This document shows, one piece after another, positions 1 to 11,627 of a stretch of DNA of 64,000 nt. A model generated the notes under the pieces. The model did no database searches. It had not been told where the DNA came from and saw only the letters and a program-made list of their open reading frames with translations. Every line of letters starts with the position of its first letter. The stretch's first letter is position 1. Where the stretch lies: the NCBI GenBank assembly GCA_004380135.1, contig QXCR01000129.1, positions 32,143-96,142 of the forward strand, written 5' to 3'. Made by a program: the position numbers and the translations under genes. The stretch comes from Stemphylium vesicarium. Lineage: Eukaryota > Ascomycota > Dothideomycetes > Pleosporales > Pleosporaceae.

Positions 1-1216
1 AAGGGTCGTAGACTTTCCGTAATACAAGAGGTGGGCTCTTCGAGCTCGTCGCAAAAAGAGAACCCGCCTGTTTTCGAACCGACTAGTGAAGACGAGAGCC
101 GGTAGTTTCCTTAGGTGAACTGGGTGGTTTTATGGTATCACATTGATTCACGCTGCATTTAATAGCAATAGCAATATTCCACACGCTGTAATGAACAGTG
201 TATAATCTTCATCCCTATTTTTTGGCCGTGCTAGTGAGTGCATGATTTCTGTACACTGCATGTCGTGTATTTTGAGCAAGTATGTCCATAATCAAGCTTA
301 TTGTAAACATCTACTCGTCGTTCAGACCAAGCAACTACACAATAATTAGCTATTCGTCCCTATCCCGACGGTATGCGATTAGCTTTCCCTGCATTATCAC
401 TTCCATCGTCATCGCTTCCAGACCTTCTCCAAAGACCTCGTGCTAGCATCACGTTCGTGTACTACCACGGAAGATGAATGTCCGCTTTTGCAAGAAAGGA
501 AGGTCATCGGACCTCCGATCCGACCAAAATGGAACACGGCGAACTGTCCGAGAAACCAGTGTCGTGCTAAGCGCAAGGATCTTTCGAGGCGTGGCGCTTA
601 CTTTGTACAATGGTGATGCAAGTGTTCGGGTATCTAGGATGGAAGACGGCGCCATGAGGGTGGGTCGCTTATGTAATCTCACATGCGTCACCCGAGGCAG
701 GAGCCGTGATGGCAATGGTACGACATGCATCCAGACTTCGACCCGACGCTCCAACACCATGCCCATCCTGGAGGACTAGACAACGCAATAGGTTTTCGTT
801 ACCCAGTCCCTCGAAATGGTATTCAGAGACTTCACGTTCGCCACCATTGTTCCACCAATCTTAGGTGCGTGCTCCAACGGCAGATGGCCGGCAGATGGCG
901 TTAAGCCTCAATGCCATGATGGCGTCAATGGGTGATGCCTGTTGAGATCTGGCATCAAGCCATGCAATGCATTCAGACCAATGCATGACGCAAAAGTCTG
1001 CCGAGTGGATCTCGGAGGAAGTTGACGCGCGGGGACAGTGCTGAACTTGGAGATGCCGCCGACAATGGGTCTCGGTGACGTCCCCGACCCCTCCATCCCA
1101 CCTCCGACAACTTTTTCCCCAGACTACCTTTTAATAGCCCCAGACGCCCACATTTCAGATCATTACGACACTCTTACCTTTTTTCTCAATATACCCCATT
1201 CACACCAATTGCAAAC
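1..1216. other. gene-free left edge and AKR upstream region
   Basis: No coding frame here has recognisable protein features. The two overlapping frames of about 100 codons at 449-779 are mutual antisense shadows of low-complexity basic composition. The last about 150 bases are pyrimidine-rich and lead into the start of the aldo/keto reductase, as fungal core promoters and 5' leaders often do. Confidence 0.5.
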
Positions 1217-2310
1217 ATGTCTCTCGGAAGAAAGGTTACTTTGAACACTGGCGCTGCCATCCCGTGAGTACCCAAACAAAGCCCCACGTACACTTGATGT
1301 CAGCTAACTCATTTCCTTCAGTCAGTTGGGCTTTGGTACTTGGCAGGCTGAGCCTGGCCAGGTTGGTGCCGCCGTTCTTGAGGCCCTCAAGGCTGGCTAC
1401 CGCCACTTGGATCTCGCCAAGGTCTACGGCAACCAGAAGGAGATTGCAACTGCGCTGAAGAAGGCTTTCGGCGGCGAGGTTCCCGGTCTCAAGCGCGAGG
1501 ACGTTTTCATCACATCCAAGCTCTGGAATTCCCAGCACCGCCCCAAGGACGTGCCTGCAGCCCTCGATGACTGCCTTGCTGAGCTTGGCCTCGACTACCT
1601 AGACCTTTACCTCGTCCACTTCCCCGTCGCTTTCGATGAGCGGGGTGACGTCCACAACAACCTCTTCCCCATGGAGGGTGAGGATGTCAAGATTCTTGAT
1701 GACATTTCGATTGTCGACACATGGAAGGCCATGACACAGCTCCCCAAGGAGAAGGCCCGCGCTGTCGGTGTCTCCAACCACACCAAGGAGCATCTCCAGG
1801 CCCTCATTGACGGCACTGGTGTTACACCTGCTGCCAACCAGATCGAGCGTCACCCCCGTCTCCTGCAGCCAGAGCTCATCCAGTACTGCAAGGAGAAGAA
1901 CATTCACATTACCGAATACTCTGTACGCACATCTTCGCCGTTTCCAAGTATCCTCACTAATTTCACTCTAGGCTTTCGGAAACAACATGTTCGGCGTTCC
2001 CCTTCTCGTTGCGCACGACACCGTCAAGGAGGTCGCCAGCCGCATCGGCGCCTCCCCCGCACAAGTCATCCTCGCATGGGCTCAGAAGGGTGGCCACTCC
2101 GTCATCCCCAAGTCCGTTACCCCATCGCGCATCCAAGAGAACTTCAAGGAGGTAGAGTTATCAGAGGACGACTTCCAGAAGATCGAGGAGATTGGCAAGA
2201 AGGAGCCAAGGCGATTCAACATTCCCTACATTGCCAACAAGCCCAGGTGGCCCGTCAACATCTTCAACGAGCCCGAGGAGAAGGATGCGCCTCACAAGAT
2301 CATCGTCTAG
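1217..2310 (+). CDS. aldo/keto reductase (three exons)
   Basis: NAD(P)H-dependent aldo/keto reductase of the (beta/alpha)8 barrel superfamily, probably cytosolic, substrate unknown. Exons 1217-1263, 1322-1922 and 1972-2310 join in phase to give 328 residues, a normal AKR length. The start follows GCAAAC and gives MSLGRKVTLNTGAAIP, the usual AKR opening beta strand, continuing after intron 1 as QLGFGTWQ. The conserved tetrad is visible: Asp in GYRHLDLAKVYG, Tyr in the same segment, Lys in FITSKLWNS and His in LYLVHFP. NQIERHPRLLQPELIQYC and the late KSVTPSRIQENF (NADP 2'-phosphate binding) are also typical. The family (xylose/glycerol/aldose reductase-like) is clear; the substrate cannot be read from sequence. 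A second, more divergent AKR lies at 9.5-10.5 kb. Confidence 0.9.
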
Positions 2311-3277
2311 ATTCCTGATCTGACGATGGCCTGGCAGTAGCTACGACTCAAAATGAATGAAAATAATACCCCGATCAAATTCGATTACCATGTTTCGTGC
2401 CTCCCTCGTATCTTGCAGATGTGCCGAGCCATTGCTAACGAACACAGTCTTGTGGAAACGCGGAGCTCAATTGCGATATCAACCGTATTGGGTATCCGGA
2501 CCCGGATAGAAGCGATCGTATTTAACAAAGAGGCTTTATGCGTCGAGACATTACAAGGTCAACATGTAGCAAGAACCATGATGTCATGTCGCCCCTTATG
2601 CATGCAGGGTCGCCGCCCAGGGTGCGTGATGACTGCAGCACCCACCAAACGTTCTTCGATGTGGATCGTCATGTAAATCACAATGCTAAGTATACTCACA
2701 TGAATATAATCAGTAGCGTTACTGATGGAGAGTCCTAGTCGCCAATTTGTCCCAGGGCAGTGGACCAGCAGGCAGCCGCGTCCAGCCTATCACAGCGTGG
2801 TCATTTCCTTCGCATTGGTCAGCCCTCTTTCCACGTCTCTTCGGGGGATCTTTGCGTTGATTTCCACGGATTCGCGGACCTGTCAAATTGCCTCTGAATA
2901 AACCCGGATACGCTTATAGTTGGATTGCTCCGTTGTCCTGGTCTAGAAAGGTTCTGTCTCCACGGCTTCCGGATTCATGGGGGACCGTTCTCAACTATGG
3001 GTTGCGCTTTCCTCTAAATACGAAATCGCCGATAGTGGAGTCAGCGTTGCAATCATGATGGTATCCTCTCGTTGGGCTGCTTGGCGGACATGTGATCCCT
3101 TGACGCATGCACACACTCCAGCTTCACCTCCACCCAGCATAGACGAAACTTTGGCACGGCATTCACTTTGATTCTTTACTCTCGCTTCTATTACTACGCC
3201 AGCCACATCTTAATTACTTACTAAACGGGTCTCGTTCATCAGCCGCACCCCGGAACTCAGCAACGCAACCACCTCCA
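2311..3277. other. intergenic, nothing recognised
   Basis: Separates the AKR stop from the next plus-strand gene. The open frames of 60-107 codons here show no start context, domain or composition that suggests coding. It should hold the 3' end of the AKR and the promoter of the RRM-like gene. Confidence 0.5.
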
Positions 3278-4219
3278 ATGCCTTTGCTCTCGGCTGCCAA
3301 AGCCCCAAACGAACGCCTCATTTTCGTAAAGAACGTCCCAACTTACGTTCCCGAAGAAGAGATTGCCGCACTTTTCGCTCCATACAATCCGATCAGTATT
3401 AAGAATGTATACAAGGATAGCAGCATCACCACGATCGTCGTCGCCTTTCGCTCGAAGCCGGATGCAGCGCGCGCTCAACACGAGACCGACAAGACCCGTC
3501 TAGGTAGTGCCGAGATCAAAGTTGAATTGTATGAGCAGCGGCGCTCGGTGCGTTATATCAGGGACCAAGGGCAGGCGAATCGGGCTTCAATCAGTCCCGA
3601 GAAAGAGCAAAACGAGCAACCCGGACACCTAGGGTCGGAAGGCGACTCACCGAGTTTCCCGCCTCTACCTCCCGTTCCTGACAAATCACACAACGCAGTT
3701 CTGCAGACTAACACATGGGCTCACATCGTGGGTACTACTCGAGCTGCCCGCACCGCTACCAAAGCACCACCCCCACTACCAGTCCCAGCAACCCCCACCA
3801 AAGCAACCGCTACTGATCAACCCACCAATCTACCCCCCACACCCACCGCAATACCCTACATCCCCATCGCCGTCCCCCGCAAACTCTTCGCCCCAACCAC
3901 TCCCGGAGCACCACCACACCCCCAAACCGACTCATCATCCCCCACCGGCGGCGCCGTCCATTCCCTCGGCGCCTCAACTCCAGACGCCATACCCGTGCTC
4001 TCACCAGCCACACTCCTCTCACCCAGCATCCAACTGAGGCCAGAAACGGCATGGGAATATAAAATTAGACGCTGGGGCGAGATTGTGGGCTGGGCAAGGA
4101 GCAACAATACCGCGCTTGGTGAGGCGAATGCGCCGGTTGGGCCGCTGGAAACGACGTTGAGGATAAGGGAGAGGCATTGTCGGGATTGTGTGTTTTGTAT
4201 GAAGAGGGATGGGCGGTAG
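3278..4219 (+). CDS. RRM-like RNA-binding protein, unknown role
   Basis: Single-exon frame of 313 residues. Residues 12-90 resemble an RNA-recognition motif: ERLIFVKNVPTYVPEEEIAALF fits beta1-alpha1 (RNP2-like LIFVKNVP), and SITTIVVAFRSKPDAARAQ fits beta3-alpha2, although the aromatic RNP1 residues are weak. Residues 110-240 are disordered and rich in Pro, Thr and Ala (PPPLPVPATPTKATATDQP). The C-terminus (about 255-313) is more ordered and ends in a short Cys pair motif, CRDCVFCMKRDGR. I do not recognise the family; an RNA-binding role is inferred from the N-terminus only. The start is preceded by CCTCCA and sits just before the conserved domain. The 3' half is C-rich on the plus strand, which creates long antisense frames that are not genes. 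Confidence 0.65.
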   Translation: MPLLSAAKAPNERLIFVKNVPTYVPEEEIAALFAPYNPISIKNVYKDSSITTIVVAFRSKPDAARAQHETDKTRLGSAEIKVELYEQRRSVRYIRDQGQANRASISPEKEQNEQPGHLGSEGDSPSFPPLPPVPDKSHNAVLQTNTWAHIVGTTRAARTATKAPPPLPVPATPTKATATDQPTNLPPTPTAIPYIPIAVPRKLFAPTTPGAPPHPQTDSSSPTGGAVHSLGASTPDAIPVLSPATLLSPSIQLRPETAWEYKIRRWGEIVGWARSNNTALGEANAPVGPLETTLRIRERHCRDCVFCMKRDGR

Positions 4220-5417
4220 AGGGGTTGAACGTAGGATGAGGAGGGGGATGGGAGTAGCGGAGTGACTTTTGTTTTGAGGTTGAGGATTGGGATGGATGAT
4301 TAGTTTTGGAAGTTGGGGAGTATACGCAGTGCCTTCAGATTGACGTCGTTTCGATTTCAAATACTAGAGTCTCCCATGAGCTTTTCTCTTTGGCTCTTAT
4401 TGCTTACTGCTCTTTTCTAACTTGTATTAGTTGGACTCTGCACTCATGTGTGATCATCTTATTTGCGGGCTCTTTCCTTACATAAGCTAGAGCGACGTCT
4501 CGTCACAATAATGGATTCCTTCTCCTACCCTGAATCTTTTTTCTGCTCATTTCACAAGCAGATGCTTTGTATGAGGTGATTGCTGGTGGAACACAGGATC
4601 ATGCATATAATAGTCGCTTTCGATCAACCAAGTCTCGAGATGCACATCAGAACCACTAATTGCTAGGGTCATGTACAGTGGTGTTGTTCCCTCGCTGTGA
4701 GCATCGATGGGGTTGGTAAGTGTAGCTGTTGTAACAGAAAACATGCATCCTGGTCGTTCAATTTTTTCCCTTGTGGCGCTACAAGAATAGATTACAGGAT
4801 AGTTCAGCATGGATTTGTAGTTGCATTCACTTCATGACTGTGGTACCGGGCTAGGCGCGCCTCTTCATATCGCTCTGTACAACAGACCCCTTAAGAAGGT
4901 CTCCTGCACTGGTACGTCACTCTGAAGAATGGCAATTGGCATATGCTGATTTTATTCCTGTCATCGTTCGTTCCTGCTTCGTGGAAGTTACTTCATGCAG
5001 TACCAAGACAGGTTTAAGAGGCACAGGCGCGATATTTATATGTTGTATCTCCTTTCACAGCCTCTTCATGTGAGCCAAGATACTGAAGGTATGGTTGCAT
5101 GGGTTGTGGGCTATATTACGTATGGACTGTATGCGCTAGGGCTTCTGTGGAATTGTTCTTGTACGAGCGGGAAATCCATTCAAGTACCGGTACAACCAAA
5201 AGATCACATACCCAATATCCAGCTAAACGTAATGAAATACGAACAATTTTGGAAATGCAATTTCCTAAAGGTGAAGTAGTCACAGTCCATCCCAAGACGT
5301 CTTTGTATCCGTTGCATGCACAACGACTTTCTGGGATGAGATTTGCTACGTAAACCCGAGGTCGAATTTACAAATAGACAGAGTGCACATCTGCGTCATG
5401 GCACCCAATTCAGCAGT
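4220..5417. other. intergenic with a possible ankyrin remnant
   Basis: No intact gene. Most frames are short and featureless. A minus-strand frame at 4547-4810 contains an ankyrin-like stretch and is listed separately. The remainder is moderately AT-rich and may include decayed 3' sequence of the NACHT pseudogene. Confidence 0.4.
4547..4810 (-). pseudogene. ankyrin-repeat-like fragment
   Basis: An 87-codon minus-strand frame includes NPIDAHSEGTTPLYMTLAIS followed by a VHLETWLIESDY-like helix. This spacing matches one ankyrin repeat (D..G.TPLH.A...G....V..LL), with Tyr-Met replacing the usual His-x-Ala. It lies about 600 bases downstream of the NACHT pseudogene on the same strand, and fungal NACHT proteins often carry C-terminal ankyrin repeats. 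It may therefore be the last trace of that gene's repeat domain. One degenerate repeat is weak evidence. Confidence 0.3.
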
Positions 5418-8400
5418 CTAGCAGCCGCTGTCCCTCCATGTGCTCGAGTCGTGGTTGCGAAGTCCTTGCACTTTGTCGTCGACGGTAGACGGCCATTGAA
5501 GCGCAAGTATAGCTTCAATCGTCGCGACATCTCTTGTAATCGCATCCGTCAGAATGTCCAAAATCTTCAAATTTTTGCCCGAATTTGCGATGAAGGCTTC
5601 GTAGAGCGGTGATAGGCGGACGACGAGGTCCGGATCCCCGACCATGGTTGCCCACAAAAGAAGATGATATCCTGCAGATTCCACGATCCGTATGTCAAAT
5701 CCCTTGCCATAAGTTTCCCACATATCACAGAACTCTCTGTTGACAACCCCAACTGAGGATAGGGAAGGTGCGGGGGACAAGGTCAAAGCAGTCATCTCTA
5801 GTCTCGTACTAATGTCAGCAAGCTCCCCCGACAATTCGAGTACGTCGACATATAAGATGTGACGAATGCGCTCATATGCGGAACGAGATCCGAGTCTTGC
5901 CAGTGTCCAGTCGTCTACGGGAGGTACACAAGGCCAGTATTGTCCTGCGGCTCGCCACCGTCCAAGTACGCCGCAGATGGTTTGGACACGAAATCCCCTC
6001 GATAGCAAAATCAATCCAAGAGCCCGCTGCACGATCAGATTCTTGACCACTAAGATATCCAGCAGGTAGTAAGAAGAAGCTTCCATCCTAGAAATGCAAT
6101 GATCTAGGAGGAACAGAAGTTCCCACTCGAAGTTTGGGAGGCGGGTTCCGAATAGCTGGCATCGCGATAGATTCAGAATGACGCTATCTACTAGATGTGC
6201 ATGTTGTGCCGCATGAATTTCCATATCTAGCATCAACTTGAGATCATTTTCTGTCAGAGGATTTTCGCAGTATCGTTCAGTCATGTATGAGATGATAGGT
6301 TCGAAGTCATTGTGGAGAGCGATCTTAAAATTGTCAAGTAAGATGTCTTGCCAGCTAACATCAGTTTCGCACCAAAGTTGATATTAGGTTTCGAGGAATT
6401 CCAGCAGTGACTCGATGCTGCCACTGCCACGCGCGTCAAGGAAATCGAAAGCGATACTCTGCAATAGTTCTCTGTTCCATCTCTGTCTCGACATCTTTGT
6501 CCATGATGCGGGATCTTGAGAGGTCGGTATTTGTTGGAGGAATTGCTCTAGCAAGAATGCATATGCAGACAATTAGAGGTACTCGCTATGCAGGTCCTTT
6601 GAAAGTCGCTGTGCTCTGACACACCTGAAATATCGATACACACTATCTTCTTCCACAAGTGTCAGGAGAGACCCTATGGCGTATCTGAAGGCCCAGGAAT
6701 TTATCCGGATAATGTCTTTATCGCGGAGGTTGAGGGTTTCATCAAAGCGGTTGTGTAGCTCTTCGGTATCCAGGGCCTCAATTGCAGATTCGTGTATCGA
6801 TTGATAGACTTTCCCGTTTCACGGCCGATGTTCGAAACCCAATTGGCGGTATAGGGCAACATGTTTAAATTTTTCCGAGCACATTGACGTAGGTCTAATT
6901 CCAATTGTATGTGCTGGCCAATGTTCGACAAAGTATCCAAGAAGTGTAAACTTCTGACGGAGACTGTGATGTGGCCCTGATGGTACTGGCAAAGCAAGAC
7001 TCGTGAGTTTCAATGATGGTGATTGTCCAGATTTTCGCCATGGCCGTGCCCAAGAAGCGATTTGCCGGACACCCTTGACGAAGGGAACTGATCCCCAAAC
7101 GATTTGCTCAGCGGACTTCCGATGTAGCTGCAGCGGTTCAATAATCCTGGCAATTTGAGCTCCAAAGTCTGAGAAGGAGAGATAGACGAGACAAATCTCG
7201 CCTATGCGCTCGTTGGGGTCTCGAAGATCCACGTAACACGCCAAGGTTTGTATACGGTTGATAGTTGCTTTGTGGAAGTACTGCTTAACTGTGTGGTGGT
7301 CAAATGTCACAGTCCCATCTTCTTCATTGTAGACAACGAGATTGCCACAGTCACTCACAAGCATTTGTCCCGTGTTGCGAGCTATGCGTTCAATGTGAAG
7401 ATGGGTATCTGTGGGCTCTAAAACCACCGCCTCCTCGAGCTCTTCAATCTGTAGTGGACGGCGTGCGCCTGAAACCTAGCAAAAAACTTGGCCCAAAGAC
7501 ACTAAAGGCCTGTGAGTATAGCATTCTAAACTTGTGCGACGATGATCTTAATCTTTCTTATCGTGGCTGAGACTGACGCTACCCAAATGGAAACTCCATA
7601 GGGTCGGTTGGCACGCTGGTAAAGGTCTTACATGCCCTGGGCCCGGCTGACCAGCGATTGTATCACCTACTGTCTCAATCTGTCGTTGTCGGACAAGTAG
7701 TGAGGGTTCTCAAGCTGCTTGATCTGGTCGTTGATGTACAAAACGATGTCGTGCTCGATACACGATGTTGAGATATGTAATGTACTGTGTGGTCTTATCG
7801 CTTTCTTTATGCGGAGCTCTTCAGGGCGGCTATCAAGGAAGACCTTAGCTGAGAACTGTATGTCCTTGAGCATCTGCTCCACAAGCGCCAGCATTTCAGT
7901 TTGGCCGTCGTGATCAAGCTCATCGACCCCTTCGAGAATCAGGTACGTTGTGCCAAACTCTCGGAATAGCTGCAGTAGGTATTCACGAACTACTGGCAAC
8001 CGAGGTAATGGTTTTCCTTCCTGAAAGGGACAATCAAAACGATCATCAAAATATTCTAATGGAAGGCGTTCCAGCGTTTGCTTGACCAGCGAAGCTACTA
8101 TGTGGATTGGCTGGAGGGAGGCGTGATCGGCATAGTCGCAGTAATAGTAGCAGAGTATTGACTTTAGGGATAATGAATCCAATATGTGATCCACAATACT
8201 TGCAGCTATCACTGATTCTCCTGATCCAGGTAGCCCATAGCAACAAAAGCAAGCGGACGCGCCGTGTATGTTCCAGGATGTATATTGAGGCGTAGTCAGA
8301 ACCCAGCTGGTCGTACCTTCATGTCGAGCATTCCAGAATATCGCGTGTTTTCCGATGTAGTTCACCGCTGGTAGTGCTGAAAGCGTTTGATGGCGCCTTC

Positions 8401-9294
8401 TGAGCTTTTCGTTCCTGAGCATTAAAGCTTGGTTGGCTAGTTCAATTTCCCGGCTAGGAGCAGACTCGATAAAATGTGCGAGGCGAGCTTCCTTCTCGAC
8501 CTGCTTGGAGTGCTTTCGAAATGTGAGCAACCGATTGTTGAAGTCATAGCCTACAGGTTTCAGGCGCTCCGCAACACGATCGAGAGAGGCACTGTGGGCA
8601 TGTCAGGTTCCGTTGAATGCCTGATGCCCAGCGAACTTACGTAATGAACTTCGTGTACGCAGAAGAAAATTCTTCATACTTGTGCAGAAGCTAAGGACTT
8701 CAAGATATGCGTTGGATAAAGAATAGAGCAGACGCTCGTGGTTATGAAAGAATGCTTGGTAGATACGGAATCGTTGAAGTACATTGCCAATCTGCGCGAA
8801 CATATCAACCATACGTTCTTGGAACTTTCCTGCTTCGCTGACGATCTGTTGCCCGTGGTCAGTGGTCAGAACATTAGACAACGAACTCGGGAACGCTGCA
8901 TCAACACATTTACAGGCTCTCCGGGAATGATGGGAATATAGCACCTCTCCACCTCCATCTCGTGACAATGAAAAGAGATACCCACATGAAGTATGCTCCG
9001 TATACTGCCCCAGATTGGGCTTAGTATCAGGCCGTAGGTGTTCGCAAACACGTCGAAAGCTTTCCCATATTCCTCCACCGCCTCAACCAGTGGAGATATG
9101 CGCTCTTGCAGTAGCCAAGTCCTGCTACCATGAGCATATTTCTTTTGTGCATTACCTGCATCGTAGAATAGATTCTCGGGAGTAGCATCCTTGAACCGTT
9201 TCGTTTCTTCCTAAGATAAGCCTTGTAAGAACCGAGCCTTGGCATTTTCCCAAGGCTGGGTCGGGATAGGTATTGCTGTGCGAATATTCGACAT
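5418..9294 (-). pseudogene. decayed NACHT (NLR-like) protein gene
   Basis: Remnant of a large NACHT-domain STAND protein, a fungal NLR-like family tied to nonself recognition. ATG at 9294 begins MSNIRTAIPIPTQPWENAKA and continues FLQGLS, an in-frame TAG (9211-9213), then EETKRFKDATPENLFYDAG. The conserved N-terminal helical domain follows (FDVFANTYGLILSPIWGSIR), an intron at 8985-8846, and RMVDMFAQIGNVL. Near 8670 the frame changes by one base between LSNAYLEVLSFCT and YEEFSSAYTKFI. After another intron the NACHT domain appears (8530-7667): P-loop GLPGSGES with Glu for the Walker Lys (codon 8216-8218) and Walker B-like LILEGVDEL. TAG at 7667-7669 interrupts RLRQ/VIQSLVSRAQGM. Most of the following arm is missing before PLQIEELEEAVVLEP. 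TGA at 6819-6821 and TAA at 6384-6386 interrupt the C-terminal region. At least four stops, one frameshift and a deletion argue against a functional gene. Confidence 0.85.
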
Positions 9295-9523
9295 TCTAAA
9301 GAACGCACTGAGCAGACATGATCAGAAAGGTTTGAGGCAATGGGAACTCGCATTATTAGACACAATAAGCGGGTTGGCGGGGGACTGTGTGATAGAGGCA
9401 TTTTTGGGGGCTTAGCGCGACTCCTCAGCCCCAGGTTACTGTGCCAGTCCGCTCCATTGATGGCGTCCAGTGAGCGACTAGCGCGGAGACGTTGTGGATT
9501 CTATCCAGCAAGTAAACGCTATA

Positions 9524-10544
9524 TCACCCCACCATTGCATTGAAAGCCTGACTGATGGTGGCAAAGTCTTCTGGGCGTGACACTGCCCACTCGCGAACCT
9601 TGCGGGTGCCTTCCAGATCCATCTGCATATGTTGGTTCGAGGTGGACCCGTTCAATACCATAGCTCCCTGGTCTATGACCAGAGCATACAGCGCAACTGG
9701 AATCTCGACATGAGTTGCTCGAGCGAGAGCAGCGACCGGTTTTGATCTCAGAAGAGCGGGGTTTCCAGTCAAAGTCCAAAAAGACTGATACATGATGCCG
9801 CGTTCTCTGCAAAATGTGCGCAGCAACACATCGTAGCCAGTGTGCGGGTAGAAGCGATTTTGAACAACTGCTGGTTTGACTTCCGCGTTCTCATAAATCG
9901 CTTGTAGGACTGCAGGGGTCACGTTCGAGATTCCAAGTGTGCGGATTTGGTGAGGCACGTAAGACTCCAGGAGCTTCCAAGCTTGGAGCGTCTGCTCAAT
10001 TGTAGGAAGCGGCGAGTGAAGAAGTAGACAGTCGACATAGGACTTATCAGCCGACAATTTATCTTGTCGCAGGTTCTTCAAAGATGATGCGACGGAGGTA
10101 TGAATCTGAGTGTCCAAGGGTGCTTCGGGGTCATAGGGCATGTTGCTAAGGTCTTGTCCGGCAGGGGTTGTATACTTTGTCTGCAACTAGACCGAGTCAG
10201 CATTGAGTGATTGAGGAGCTGAAAATGCGTACATAAAGTTCATCTCGCTTCAAGACGCCTTCTGTGAACGCCTCGCGGATCGCCTCGCCTACCAACGCCT
10301 CCTGGTAATGACGTGGCTGTGCAGCAGTATCCACACGTCGAAACCCAGCCGCCAATGCCTCCTTCACCAGCCTCTTCGTCTGGCCTTTCTTCCAGGCAGT
10401 GCCATAGATGAATGCGGGATTATCGTCGTATAGGCGTGACACGCCTTGATTGGTCGAAACGGAAGCCATGGCGCGGTGGAACACTCTGGGCTTACACGTA
10501 GCTGACGTGTGAGCAACTTTGTATGAAGGCGTTCTGAAGGCCAT
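9524..10544 (-). CDS. divergent aldo/keto reductase (two exons)
   Basis: Second aldo/keto reductase, 324 residues if the upstream ATG is used. Exons 10544-10233 and 10186-9524 are separated by a 46-base intron whose removal gives ELYLQTKYTT, the conserved strand with the catalytic Lys. Other family marks are AGFRRVDTAAQPRHYQEALVGEAI (Asp and Tyr), CLLLHSPLPTIEQTLQAW (His), IRTLGISNVTPAVLQ and VVQNRFYPHTGYD. A second in-frame ATG at residue 26 (MASVSTNQGVSRLY) begins close to where most AKRs start. The preceding 25 basic and hydroxylated residues could be a mitochondrial presequence or simply 5' leader. It is only distantly similar to the AKR at 1.2 kb (DTAAQP against HLDLAKVYG). It shares a short divergent promoter with FMN1. 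Substrate unknown. Confidence 0.85.
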
Positions 10545-10817
10545 GTCAATCCGCCAAAGTAGCGATCAGAAGTTGCAGGCCCTTGACATGGCCACATTCC
10601 GCAGGGACGACGGTACCTGAGTATGACTAAGCAGTAACAATGACGCTTGCCAATTGACACTAGCCCCACGATGCATTCCGATCGGACCCTCCAGCATCCC
10701 GACCAGAAAGTACTCGAAGCCTAACAATTCACACCACATCTTCCGATAACGACCACCTTTTCGCCAACCTTACTCTTCACACCTCTTTCTAAGGTATACA
10801 ATCCTCAAAAAAACACA
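10545..10817. promoter_or_regulatory. divergent promoter, AKR / FMN1
   Basis: The 273 bases between two outward-facing start codons must contain both promoters. The sequence on the FMN1 side is pyrimidine-rich (ACTCTTCACACCTCTTTCT) just ahead of the start, typical of fungal core promoters. No TATA box or specific operator is recognised. Confidence 0.5.
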
Positions 10818-11627
10818 ATGGGACGTCCAGATGGTCCTCGCGACCCTATCGCCGGTCCCGACACACCTCAACCACCGTTTCCGCTCAAGCTCCGAGGTCC
10901 CGTAATCAAGGGTTTTGGGCGCGGAAGTAAAGAGGTACATATTCACAGCACCAAAACACACTCCACCAACCCCCCAATTGACATTGCCTGAAATTGCAAC
11001 ATGCATAAGTAGCCTGACCTGGAATCAAAACATCCACTAACCATCCTCCAGCTAGGCATCCCCACCGCCAACATCCCCCTCTCCGGCCTTTCCATCGGCG
11101 GCAACGACTCTCTGGACTCCGGCATCTACTACGGCTGGTGCACACTCGACCAATCCACCATCCCCTCGCAAACCAGCGCATCAAGCATCCCCAGCGCAAC
11201 CTCCGACACCTCCATTCCTACTCAATCATCCAACCACGCTGTCGCGGATCTCGAATACTCATCCGCATCGCCCACCTCCAACACAGTGTACCCGACCGTG
11301 CTCTCCATCGGCTACAACCCATACTACAAAAACGAGAAGCGCAGCATCGAGATTCATATCCTGCACAACTTCGACAAGGACTTTTATGGCGCGGAGCTGA
11401 GTCTCATGATATTGGGGTTCATACGGCCGGAGTACGATTATGTGAGTAAGGAGGCGTTGGTCGAGGATATCAGGGAGGACATTCGCGTTGCACAGAGGAG
11501 TTTGGCGAGGGAGAAGTACGAGGCGTGGAAGGAGGACGAGTGGTTACGAGGGGGTGAGGGAAGCAATGTGAGGTGGGACCAGGCGGGGCAGAAGGATGGG
11601 ATTGCTGTTAGTCAGATGATGAACTGA
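10818..11627 (+). CDS. FMN1: riboflavin kinase
   Basis: ATP:riboflavin 5'-phosphotransferase, making FMN from riboflavin. It is monofunctional in fungi. Exons 10818-10934 and 11052-11627 join in phase 0 to give 230 residues. After a short Pro-rich N-terminus comes the diagnostic GPVIKGFGRGSKE (end of exon 1), continued as LGIPTANIPL, the flavokinase PTAN motif that binds Mg-ATP. SGIYYGW, VLSIGYNPYYKNEKRSIE and HNFDKDFYGAELSLMILGFI complete the beta-barrel; Glu in the NEKRSIE strand is the expected catalytic base. A roughly 50-residue insertion of Ser and Thr (around DQSTIPSQTSASS) lies between the YYGW and VLSIGY strands, as in other filamentous fungal orthologues. The C-terminal acidic helix IREDIRVAQRSLAREKYEAW is present. 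Confidence 0.92.

Noticed and set aside
45..100. tRNA-like B box (GGTTCGAAAAC on the minus strand)
   Set aside because: No matching A box or acceptor stem at the right distance. The similar GGTTCGATCAA at 55308 also lacks a cloverleaf.
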